A stretch of DNA of 64,000 bases, taken from contig BROG01000027.1 of NCBI GenBank assembly GCA_030159075.1, positions 1,995,501 to 2,059,500 of the forward strand. The letters run 5' to 3'. The translations under genes were made by a program, and so were the position numbers. Source of the DNA: Atrina japonica. Lineage: Eukaryota; Mollusca; Bivalvia; Pterioida; Pinnidae. This document shows, piece after piece, positions 53,870 through 64,000 of the stretch (the stretch's first letter is position 1; each line of letters opens with the position of its first letter). The notes below the pieces were generated by a model. It ran no database searches. It was not told the DNA's origin and saw only the letters and a program-made list of their open reading frames with translations.

Positions 53870-53875
53870 AATAAA
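53870..53875 (+). promoter_or_regulatory. Candidate polyadenylation signal (distal)
   Basis: AATAAA followed within 30 bases by GT-rich sequence (CTGTAGTATGTGCTG), as expected for a cleavage site with a downstream element. It lies just before the 38-bp minisatellite. Confidence 0.4.
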
Positions 53876-53889
53876 CATCTGTAGTATGT

Positions 53890-54870
53890 GCTGCTAGTTC
53901 ACCGCCTACCAGAACACTCTATCTGTAGAAGCTAGTTCACCACCTATCAGTACACTCTATCTTTAGAAGTTAGTTCACCAACTATCAGAACACTCTATCT
54001 TTAGAATTTAGTTCACCAACCATCAGAACACTCTATCTTTAGAAGCTAGTTCACCGCCCATCAGAACACTCTATCTTTAGAATTTAGATCACCAACCATC
54101 AGAACATTCTATCTTTAGAAGTTAGTTCACCAACTATCAGAACACTCTATCTTTAGAATTTAGTTCACCAACTATCAGAACACTCTATCTTTAGAATTTA
54201 GTTCACCAACCATCAGAACACTCTATCTTTAGAAGCTAGTTCACCGCCCATCAGAACACTCTATCTTTAGAAGCTAGTTCACCGTCCATCAGAACACTCT
54301 ATCTTTAGAAGCTAGTTCACCGCCCATCAGAACACTCTATCTTTAGAAGCTAGTTCACCGCCTATCAGAACACTCTATCTTTAGAAGCTAGTTCACCACC
54401 TATCAGTACACTCTATCTTTAGAAGCTAGTTCACCGCCCATCAGAACACTCTATCTTTAGAAGTTAGTTCACCGCCCATCAGAACACTCTATCTTTAGAA
54501 GTTAGTTCACCGCCCATCAGTACACTCTATCTTTAGAAGTTAGTTCACCGCCCATCAGTACACTCTATCTTTAGAAGTTAGTTCACCAACTATCAGAATA
54601 CTCTATCTTTAGAATTTAGTTCACCAACCATCAGAACACTCTATCTTTAGAAGCTAGTTCACCACCCATCAGAACACTCTATCTTTAGAAGCTAGTTCAC
54701 CGCCCATCAGAACACTCTATCTTTAGAAGCTAGTTCACCGCCCACCAGAACACTCTATCTTTAGAAGCTAGTTCACCGCCCATCAGTACACTTTATCTTT
54801 AGAAGCTAGTTCACCGCCTATCAGAACACTTTCTTTGGAAGGTAGTTTACCGCCCATCAGAACACTCTGT
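53890..54870. repeat. 38-bp minisatellite, about 26 copies
   Basis: The unit contains AGTTCACCGCCCATCAGAAC and ACTCTATCTTTAGAAGCT. Variants CCGCCC/CCAACC and AAGCTAG/AATTTAG are arranged in blocks. Confidence 0.96.
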
Positions 54871-55019
54871 GTGTCAACTTCAGCACTTTATCATATTATT
54901 GAGATAGCTGGCTCTTGACTGATAAATGGCATTGAGTAATCGTGGAAAAAAATAAACTTTTAGCTCACCTGCACATCTCAGTTATTGTTGAGGGGTCTGT
55001 CAGTTTCATTCATTAATTT

Positions 55020-55460
55020 CACATATTGATCAGCAGGAATAATGCAGTAGGTTCCCTACAAGTTTTTATCTGTCTGTCTGTCCCTCTGTCTGTCTATCAC
55101 GCTTCTTTTCCTTGCAATCATGGCAACAAATACCTGATTTTCATCAAACTTGGTAACAAGGTTAAATGCCTAAAGGGCTTGGCTATGTTCAATCGCACCT
55201 TTTGGCGCACCTTATTTGGCAGAGTTATGGCCCCTGTGTATAAGGCTTTTGTTTTTGTTCGATTTCCAAGCAATTCATCTTGTACCAACAAGATGAAAAT
55301 TGCATGTTTCAACCTAACCTGAAAAGAATTTAGCTACAATATGATTGCCCCTTTACAAGAGGGTGGATATAATTTCTAAGAATTAGCTTGTTTTAAAACA
55401 TCCTGAATTAAAAAGGAGGTGAGGCTTTGATGGAATTCTTAAAAATTAAGTTAAGATTCA
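55020..55460 (+). repeat. Probable decayed dispersed element
   Basis: TCTGTCTGTCTGTCCCTCTG, ATTTTCATCAAACTTGGTAA and GCAGAGTTATGGCCCCTGTG are phrases common in molluscan interspersed repeats. The open frame at 55,026-55,322 is not supported as a gene. Confidence 0.5.
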
Positions 55461-58370
55461 TGTCTTACTAAGTACTCTTGATTAGGACCAAAATGGTAAA
55501 AAATTTTGTGACAGTTAAATGGTTGATGATGAGAGATGGGTGGTCTGATCATAATTGCCTTTAGAGTGGTTTTTATGGATGTCGAGAGTACATAATTCAG
55601 TTGTATATTTTTCATTATTTTCTAAATCAACAGGAATATAATATAAATTTAATATAATATAATTTTAAATTCTGGTCTTTATCATTTGAATTTCTACCAT
55701 TTTTTTTCTTTCGGAATATATCCATATTAAATCCGTCTTGAGCATTTGTTTTGAACTCCTTGTAATACTTTTGATATTGTTAATAATATCTATAAAAAGG
55801 ATGAAACGCAAAATTGCAAAGTTTTTATCTTTTTAAATTATCTCTATTCAAAATTTCAGAAAAACTGAACTGATTGAAAGTCTGTCTGAGAATATAATAA
55901 TTCTATTTGTTGATACAATTATCCTGATCATATATGGCTGATTTGGATGGCGTTTTATTCAGTGTTATCATTTAAAAATTATCTAGAAGAATACATATAA
56001 AAAGAAATATTTTCCTTGTTTTCCAAATAAGTAAATATCAATAAATACCAATATTTTAGTTTTAGAAATGAGGTCAAACCAAATGCTCAAAACGAACGTT
56101 TCTGTGAATAAGACTTCATCAGCTGAGTTCAAATTTAATATAGATAAATGAGAGATGGATTCATGTTGGTGTCTTAAGTACCGTTCTCAATTTTATTATA
56201 AGTTATAGGCATATCCTGAGATAACGTGGACGAGGAACAAAACACTAACATTTCATCATTGACTCAGGCGAGCTTCCTGGCCCATCAGTCTCTTATCTTT
56301 GTCATAAAACTGTAAACGATTATGAAATAACTTAGATCCTATGTGAAAGTGAAGATTTTTTAAGAATAAAAAGGATTTAAAATATTATGTGATTTTAGAT
56401 TCAAGTATTAAACCATAAAATAGTTATTCATCCTATATAAAAAGACAAAACCTTTCAGTCTCTTTTTTTAAATTTTACAAATTTGTATTCAGGTCATACT
56501 GTATATAATTACAGGTCCCGGGAACCAATGAAAGTTAAGAATTGGTGTGATGTTTTCTTTGCTTATTTATTACAGAGATTAAGTTTTATTGGGTACCAAA
56601 ATCACCTACTGAGCTCCCATTTTCTTTTTTACATCAAGAAACTAGTAATGAAAATTCATGTTGTATAATTTACACAAAGCAATGGATGTAAAAAGAATCA
56701 TAAAAACTTGTGTGAAGTAATCATCAACACTTAACTGCGTTTATTATTGCATTAGGCGATATTTATGTCTCAGTGTAAGAGAAACAGTTTACCAATAGTA
56801 TAAATATGTATAACCATGATAATTCTTAAACTTCCGCAAAATTGGGTCAATAGTACAAGATAGGTGTAGTAAGACAAATACAGTTATGACATAAAATTGT
56901 AACGTTCATGACAGGGTTTGTCAAAGTTTTAATAATGTCAACATAGTGAAGAAAACAAGGTTTTCCAAAGTCTTTATCTATTGGTTTGTACCTCTCTCTA
57001 TTCATTACACAATTAGTAATGGGTAGCCGTTTCCTTTTTGGTTTGCAGACAGTTTTTGATTCAATTTCCACGGGCCTTTGAAGAAGAAATGTGGATATGA
57101 ATAGGAATATTATAAACGTAATACCAAAGTTATAATGCTCAAGACTGTTGTTTCTGTCAATTAGACTTCATCAGTTGAGCTCCAATTTTAAACAGATTTC
57201 CTTAACAGAAAGTCAGTATGTTACTACCCTCTCAGACAATATTTCCTATTGCATTATACTGGATGGCAAGTCACTATGTTTATGGTTTCTATATTATATG
57301 TTGTTAAAATTATAATTCACTGGTGGGTATGATTATTTGTTATTTTCCCAACATCTAAATATGGGGACATCATTTCTCTCAATGGAGAACGCGTTGTCCA
57401 CATATGTAGATGTCGGGGGATGTCCATTTTGTAGGGTGAGACAAAGCCATTCTGGAAATGTCGGAACTACTTTTTTGTCGTTTGTTTGTAAACAAATATA
57501 TGATGTCGCTCTTTTAAACTGTTTCAGTGCGAGAAAAAAAAACCCAGTCAAACACCACTTTGGTGATGGATAGCAAATCTCAATCTTCATGTACTGAGCT
57601 TTGTTGTTCCATGACTAGGCAAGTCTCGTCATAGGCAAACAAATTTGTGCATTGGGATTGAGATTTCGCCATCTCTCCCTGAACGTGTTGGATTGTAGTA
57701 TTATTTGGTTTGTCACCTCATGCATAATGCATAAAAATGTTTCAAATCTTTGACAGTGCTTTTTGTTTTGGAAGTCAATAGAAAACATTTTATCAAGATC
57801 TGTCATATGAAATGTAAAATAGATCTAAGAAAGGGTCATACTACTAAGTGTATGCTGGTAATTTTTGGAATTATTTCTTGGTCTTCACTTAAGGTTTAAT
57901 CACCGAAAAGGTTAGAGTCCAGTAAGAATTGATTTTTACGAAAAAAATTATTACAGATTTATTTTGGATGGCGATTTTTGTGACAATTTATTTATTTTAG
58001 AAATCAGTGAAAGGATAATCATTATAGTAAACAGAGTGTTTAGAAATACTAAGTATTACAAGCTATGAAGCTGTGTTTCATGTTCTTAGTTTAAAGAGTC
58101 TTTCAGACATGATATTGACCTATGACACACCATAATATCTGTAATACCTAATGCTTCAAACACCGAAACGGTCAATGTTTTAAAAGGAAATACTAGTACT
58201 GTTCTGTCTGTTCTGACATTCCAAGCATATAACACCCCAAATCTTCTGCCCTTACATATCGTGATACTTAATACCGTGGTGTTCTGTGGTACACATATAC
58301 CCTCACATCTTACGTTCACACGACATAAGTCATGCCATACATTCTGTCATCAGAAGAAAAGAAAACCGTG
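55461..58370. other. AT-rich sequence downstream of FRMPD, no gene supported
   Basis: Holds family D copies. A less AT-rich patch at 57,330-57,690 has overlapping open frames on both strands, for which I recognise no domain. It may be part of a decayed element. Confidence 0.45.
57105..57195 (-). repeat. Dispersed repeat family D, copy 2 (inverted)
   Basis: The reverse complement contains GGAGCTCAACTGATGAAGTC and CAGTCTTGAGCATTATAACT. A third, weaker copy (GACTTCATCAGCTGAGTTCA) lies at 56,070-56,140, in the same orientation as this one. Confidence 0.85.
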
Positions 58371-58458
58371 CACTGGAACCTAATTTGAGAGACCACCCAT
58401 TCTGATCAAATGTGGTTTTACTATACAGGTGGTTTCTCAAAAGAAGTTTGGCCTAACG
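58371..58458 (+). repeat. Dispersed repeat family C, copy 2
   Basis: CTGGAACCTAATTTGAGAGA, CAGGTGGTTTCTCAAAAGAA; similar to 36,199-36,352 in the same order. Confidence 0.65.
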
Positions 58459-58794
58459 GTTTATTCAAACAAATGGTTTTGATGTTTTGTTCAGATAATC
58501 ATTGGAAGTCCTGCCATCTAAATGTAAGATTCATTGTGTAACTTTGGAACATGCTAAGATCTGGTTTTCAAATATTCAGGTTTTAATATTCAGATATATT
58601 GTATCTAGTTTTTATGACATTGATATCTACTTAGATTTCAGATATCTATTATATAGAGTCTGGTATCTGATATGGTGCTCTGATATGTGAGTTTGGATGG
58701 CACTATATCTTTAGTATTTTTTAAACCCCATAATAATATGTTTAAAATTATTGTGAAAGAAACTAAATTCATTGAAAATTACACCCTATCTCAT

Positions 58795-58874
58795 TTACCA
58801 CTAAAGACACATTTGGACTGGTCTAAGTCATTGATTTACAGGAGAGTCCATTGTTTTTAAGGGTAGATGAGTTA
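58795..58874 (-). repeat. Dispersed repeat family A, copy 3 (inverted)
   Basis: The reverse complement contains AACAATGGACTCTCCTGTAA and ATGTGTCTTTAGTGG, matching the two + strand copies. Confidence 0.8.
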
Positions 58875-59706
58875 AGACAACAACCATTCGATTCAAAAGT
58901 TTTAGCTTTATGGTTTTGTAGGTTGGACATATTTTATTTAAGATATGTGTCAGTAAAAGAATTTTTTTATGGAAGAGTTGTTTCACGTTTCTAAGAAAGA
59001 TATTAAGACATACATGATAGGAAGAACAGAACTTTTTATGCCACAGTATGATTAAATAGTTTGAAGTATATATTTTTCTTCCGAATTATCTTGCCACTAA
59101 CAACATGCCACAACCACAATTTGGTTGATGTTCATCCAACAGCTTGTATTTTGATTGTACACAAAGAGCCAATGAAAATAGATATTACTTTTCTGTTCTT
59201 TGATTGATTGGTCAGTCAATTTTCATTTTATGCATTCAATGTCTTGATTAGCCCATAGGCCCGAGTGTTTTATTGGCAAGGCTAAGCCTTACGTCTTTGT
59301 TTGAAAAGGTTGTAGACCAGACTACATTGTTTAGTAAGGAACTAAGTTTTATGTATCATCATTGGGCCAGTAGGCAAGATTATTACATTTGTTACTATGG
59401 CATCATCATGACAACTGTTACATATACAATATTGTTACATCTTATTTAAATTCTTTATTGCAATACAATATATATTGTTTTATATATGTGATATACCTCT
59501 ATGATATATTGTTTATAATTATCAATTTAACATTATTATTATATAACAGATGGAATCATTAATAAGTTGCAAAAGTTCATATATAAATAAATAATTCCAA
59601 ACTACAGAGTATTTCTGTTGTTTTTTATTTTGTTTTCTAGAAGGTAAGTCAGTTTAGTTTACTTAACCTTTATTGTCTCTTCATCTCAAGCCTCATTGAT
59701 GCATGC

Positions 59707-60053
59707 TACTCCAATCGCAAATGTTCCATGGAAACCTCTCGAGAGCTGTGAAAAGGTCCAGTTCGGTGAAAAGGTCAAGCTCTGTTAAAAGGTATATATA
59801 ACAACGGTCTCAGCATAAAGAACATTTGCGAATCCCAAACGAGATGGGATCAGTCGTGGGAAGGAGTCACCGTCCCCTGTCAGCACGCCACAACCACCGC
59901 AAATGTCCCGCGGAAACCTCTCTGGTTTGGTGAAAAGGTCAAATTCTGTGATGAAAAGGCAAACATAAAAGCGGTCTTAATATGTAGAACAATTGCGAAT
60001 CCCAAACAGAATACGACTAGGTGTCCGGAGGGAGCCAACGTCCTCTGTCAGCA
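59707..60053 (+). repeat. Two imperfect tandem copies of a 170-180-bp repeat
   Basis: Copy 1 (59,707-59,885) and copy 2 (59,886-60,053) share GCAAATGTTCC/CCGCGGAAACCTCTC, GAACATTTGCGAATCCCAAA and CCTCTGTCAGCA. It is GC-richer than its surroundings. It may be the terminal repeat region of a mobile element; I cannot assign it. Confidence 0.7.
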
Positions 60054-60179
60054 ATCTTGGTGTCTCCAGATTCGTGTTCCGTTTCCTATACCTGGATTTT
60101 CTTTAAAAACAGATAGATAATGATTTTGCTAAGCGTTTGGCTTTAATGTAAAAGTCACGTATCATGTTGATGAAACTTC

Positions 60180-60800
60180 AACCCGATCATGTGGCAAATT
60201 TGAAATAAATGTTGCATTTGCGTCTTGGTCCATAGCACGTATCAAAATTGTAGCACTTCTCTTTTTCCGCTGGTGACTTTTCCTTATATATGTCAAAAGT
60301 TGGGTAGTTTGGAGATAAATGATACCCATTAAAACAAGACAAGGACGATATGAACCGGTCCTTTGTGGACATCGCCATACTGGGCTAATTCATGTCGGTG
60401 TACAGTTGGACACGATTATGCAAATGTAACATACATGCATGTCAGTCTATATCATTTTGATTGAGACTGATTATATTTTTAGTTTCAGATATATAACCAT
60501 GTCCAGGTATTAGACGCAACCGATTTTGCCTAATTCATTTCAATCAAAATTTGCCATTTGCTTTAAATAAATTGCCAGTTGGGCTTGTGTAATACTTTAT
60601 TGTTGGTCTAACTGAAATCAAACTTACGTTGAAAAGGAAGTTTTGCCAGACGCGGATATCTTGGACGAATCTAAACGGAGATTAACACGGTAAATAGGCC
60701 TAACGTGATTATAATTAATCAAGTCATGAGTTCGAGCCTTCTGTCAGGGCAATAAAACACAAATGTCGGTGCACTGAACCATATACAGAGCATGTGGTAT
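60180..60800 (+). mobile_element. Scattered SINE S1 fragments
   Basis: TCCATAGCACGTATCAAAAT and CGCTGGTGACTTTTCC near 60,220-60,290 resemble the S1 body. AAGTCATGAGTTCGAGCCTT near 60,720 resembles the S1 box B region. Both are decayed. Confidence 0.4.
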
Positions 60801-61682
60801 TTTGACTTCATCTTGGTGCACTAGAAAATTATATTAAACTTTAACCCGCCATGATGCATCTTTCATTAACACAATAACAGCTACATCAATATTTCATGAT
60901 ACACGTGTATCTTTACTATTCAGTGTCCATAATTACGTCGAAGTATGTGACGTCACATGATCAAAGACATTTTCGTTTCACGTGTGACTATTGTGGTCTT
61001 GTGTTTGGAAGTTCAGGCACGTGGGGTTCTTTTATCTCATTATACACGAATGAACCTAATGTAAAACAAGAGACAGAATTGAAAAAGAGACATTGTAGCA
61101 ATAATAAATGAAAACTACAGAGACGTAAAGAATAGTTTGAGGTAATTCGTCTGATCTGTTATAGTATATGTTATAATGCTTGGTCAATATTTTATAAAAC
61201 TGGACATTTATTTCCTCGTGAAGAAAGGAGAGATCAATCGAAAAAACAACCATTTTTTGATTCGTGTCATTGGTCGTGTATACGGGGACATAGATCACCA
61301 CGCCTAGATTTTATTTCCTTCTACCCGACATGATATCTAAAATTTAGTACTTTTAATTTGTTTAGCTATACACAGAATTACTTAGTTACATGTATTTACC
61401 AGTTATCTCTTATTATCCCCTTTATTTGTCATTTATATAAACCTGTTTTTGAGATACATGATATTGTCCATAAAAAATATATCAACCCATGACCCCACCT
61501 GTGGTGATTGGTGACATATGCCCTTCGTATCATTTTCCACCGCGCTTTACGCCTCAACGTTTGAAAGTCCACTTTCCCCTATAATTTCATTGAAGGTTTT
61601 CCTCAACCTATCGTCAAATCCCTTTTTATGCCAAATTTGTGCCGAACAAATGGTGACAATATACAAGGTGTTACAGATTATA

Positions 61683-61784
<102 letters not shown>

Positions 61785-62799
61785 CCTCTGAGGAGTTGGT
61801 CGATATGAGTCAGTGTCGGTGATATCATTTTATTTTTGATATGAATAAATCAGTTTCTTTTATAGGATTAATTTCATTGTCCCGTTAGATCATATCTACT
61901 CGTAAGACATTTTAAAAGTTTTACTAAGAACAGCGCCGACGTTTCTAGATAATTAAAACAGTAGAGATGTGATAAATAGACCAATATGACATCGAAAGAC
62001 GCGATTACGACAAATTAAAAAGAACTTATGGCATTCCCTAAAACGGCACTATAAAATACACTTATACCTAAGTTCTTATTTAATTGTTGCGAAGGCGGGG
62101 ATCGGTGTAAAACAACAATATTACCACATTTCTAATTTCACTCAATCTTTTGAAATATTTCTCCGGATTAATTTTCATTTTAAACATCCCTCCAACGTAT
62201 TTTTACAGCCTTATTTACATATTGTTATGAGCAGTTTACTAAAATTTTACATAATCGAAAATAAGCGTTTCATTTACATAGAAAGAGAAAGCTACGCGTC
62301 TCTAATCCTGTCAAGCAGTGTATTTTTCGGCAGACGATACTTGGGCTATTAAAAAGACCACATTGTGAGATATTGTACAATTATTTATTTTCGTATTGTG
62401 TGTTTTGAATTTTGATATAACAGGTCAAGCGGTGCACACATCAACTTGCAGCTCGTAAAATTATCTCCTCAGCGAATGTAGGATATAAATTTAATTTTAA
62501 AATCAAAACCCAATTTCACTTGTTATAAGAGACAGGACTAACAAAATTGTCTTTCAATTTGACTGTTTGACGACGTTTAGAAATTTAGTTGAAGATGTAA
62601 AATGATAAATGACTTAATCTGTCAGAATTCTTCTCGTCTAGTCATCCGAAACGATAAGTAATATTCCTACAGGTTTCCGAACTGTTTTATTCATTGGGTA
62701 GCTTGCTGTCAACACGTCCGTTTTCTTGTCCCGCGAATAAGATTGATAAAGTCTCTCAACTATAAGAACCTCTACCGCTTGAGAACTTTCAATCTACAG

Positions 62800-63230
62800 T
62801 ATTTATATACTGGAATCACACTGTCTGTCCATCCTTCAGCTGTCTGTCCATCAGTCCGTCGCCTGTCTATCAGTATCGGTAGACATAAGCTTGTCATTGC
62901 AACTCATCCTACGCTGATTTATCAATTTTAATGAAATTTTGCACACATAAAGATACAATTACGTAAATGTGTAGGAAGGAAGGGGATCGCTGGTCAATTT
63001 TTATTCTGAGTTATGGCACTTGGTACTAAGATTTTTTTATCCGTTACCTCCTACACTATCGATCTTAATGAACAATAAATCGCTGAAAAATAACAATATG
63101 TATATTTGCGTGAAGGGATGGAATTGCTGTTCAAAACTTATTACATGATTTAAGGCCAGTTGGACTTAGATTGACTCGTGAATTAATCCTGGATCTAGTG
63201 ATATTTCCTGCATAAATCTGATTCAATAAG
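62800..63230 (+). repeat. Possible decayed dispersed element with (CTGTCCAT)n
   Basis: CTGTCTGTCCATCCTTCAGC, followed by AATTTTAATGAAATTTTGCA and GAGTTATGGCACTTGGTAC. Similar in type to 55,020-55,460. Confidence 0.45.
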
Positions 63231-63429
63231 AAAGTAACTCAGTTTTTAAAACACCGTAACTGGCAATGAGAAACACATTCCTAACTACCATTCCTACATT
63301 TCAAATATATATCATAAAAATTTGCTGGAGAAGTATACGTCTAGTGAATTGGACTGTTCTAGCTTAACTTGCACATTACTAGACATAATTCGGGTTTCAA
63401 TGACAGGTGTGGGATTCCATATCGTCGAG

Positions 63430-63720
63430 GATTCTCTGTGACCGTGTAGTTGGAACAGTGCGCTTCAAATCACGACCACTCTTATACTTCCTTATGTCAC
63501 GGGCTTGAATCACGTTATATCCCAAACTGTTGGGAAGTTTTTGAGTTCACTTACAAAAGATGGTCTTTTCTTTGGGAAATTGTAACCAAATTTAACCCAC
63601 CCCCCCCCCGAGATGGAAGATGGGAGGAGGCATATTCCTATGGTCTGTCTGTTTGCAACCATTTTGTTAAAAATAAAAATAAAGAGAACCAATTGATAAT
63701 CAAAACTCAAGTCCATTAGA
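63430..63720 (+). mobile_element. Possible decayed SINE S2 copy
   Basis: GTAGTTGGAACAGTGCGCTT and GGGCTTGAATCACGTT resemble a degraded head; GGGAAATTGTAACCAAATTT resembles the S2 body. Followed by AAC-rich sequence to 63,800. Confidence 0.4.
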
Positions 63721-64000
63721 ACACGACAAATTAGATGTGTCACAGCAAACAAACAACATTAACAAAAACAACACCAAAAACCAACAACAACAACAACAAA
63801 CCCGCGTTTTATTTTATCAATGAGCAACTATAACCGATGTTATGTAATATTTGCCAGATTTATGGGACTGTAAAATATTCGCGAATGAGTTAGCTTTATT
63901 TCTGTGACATAGAGTTTCTCAAACATATCTTGTTTATGATACCGGTATCGTAAATCAGTCTGAGATATATTTTTTTATGTCAAATACACATGATTGTGAA

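Larger units (their letters stand above)
52134..53900 (+). other. Probable 3' UTR of FRMPD
   Basis: AT-rich sequence after the TAA stop with no coding-like frame. It contains degenerate copies of an AATACTGGTTTATATCTGT-like motif at about 52,540-52,830, and AATAAA at 53004-53009 and 53870-53875. The UTR end is inferred, not proven. Confidence 0.55.

Overview
This is a eukaryotic window, most likely from a bivalve or other lophotrochozoan mollusc. The evidence is the AT-rich base composition, spliced genes with GT-AG introns, abundant minisatellites, and tRNA-derived SINEs whose tails resemble molluscan SINEs (for example, a tail starting GGGACGTTAAACAACAATAA). I cannot name the species.

I can support one protein-coding gene. 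It lies on the + strand from 11,829 (first visible exon) to the stop codon ending at 52,133. It encodes a member of the FERM and PDZ domain-containing family (FRMPD1/3/4, also called Preso for FRMPD4). Fifteen exons fit together with good splice sites and continuous reading phase, and two more small exons are plausible. They give about 1,577 residues: a linker, a complete three-lobed FERM domain (about residues 54-375), a long serine-rich disordered region, and a helix-rich C-terminal domain. The N-terminus, including the PDZ domain expected in this family, is not in the window. I see no convincing exon in the first 11.8 kb, so the 5' part must lie further upstream.

Layout: 1-11,828 has no recognisable exon and is full of minisatellites (probably an intron of the same gene). 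11,829-22,210 carries the linker and FERM exons. 28,167-38,157 carries the low-complexity middle exons. 40,891-43,074 carries two small candidate exons. 51,114-52,133 is the terminal coding exon, followed by a 3' UTR with candidate polyadenylation signals near 53,004 and 53,870. 54,900-64,000 holds no gene I can support, only decayed dispersed repeats and a long (TA)n tract.

The most unusual property is the repeat landscape. By summing my own boundaries, about 19 kb of the 64 kb is minisatellite, in some twenty arrays with unrelated units of 17-88 bp, several with higher-order periodicity. One array has amplified a unit that includes the last 20 bases of an exon and its splice donor. There are also SINEs (one with five tandem tRNA-like heads), three MITE-like inverted-repeat elements, and dispersed repeats present in opposite orientation tens of kilobases apart. 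I found no evidence for a new multi-gene biological system. The long open frames in the arrays are artefacts of unit lengths divisible by three.
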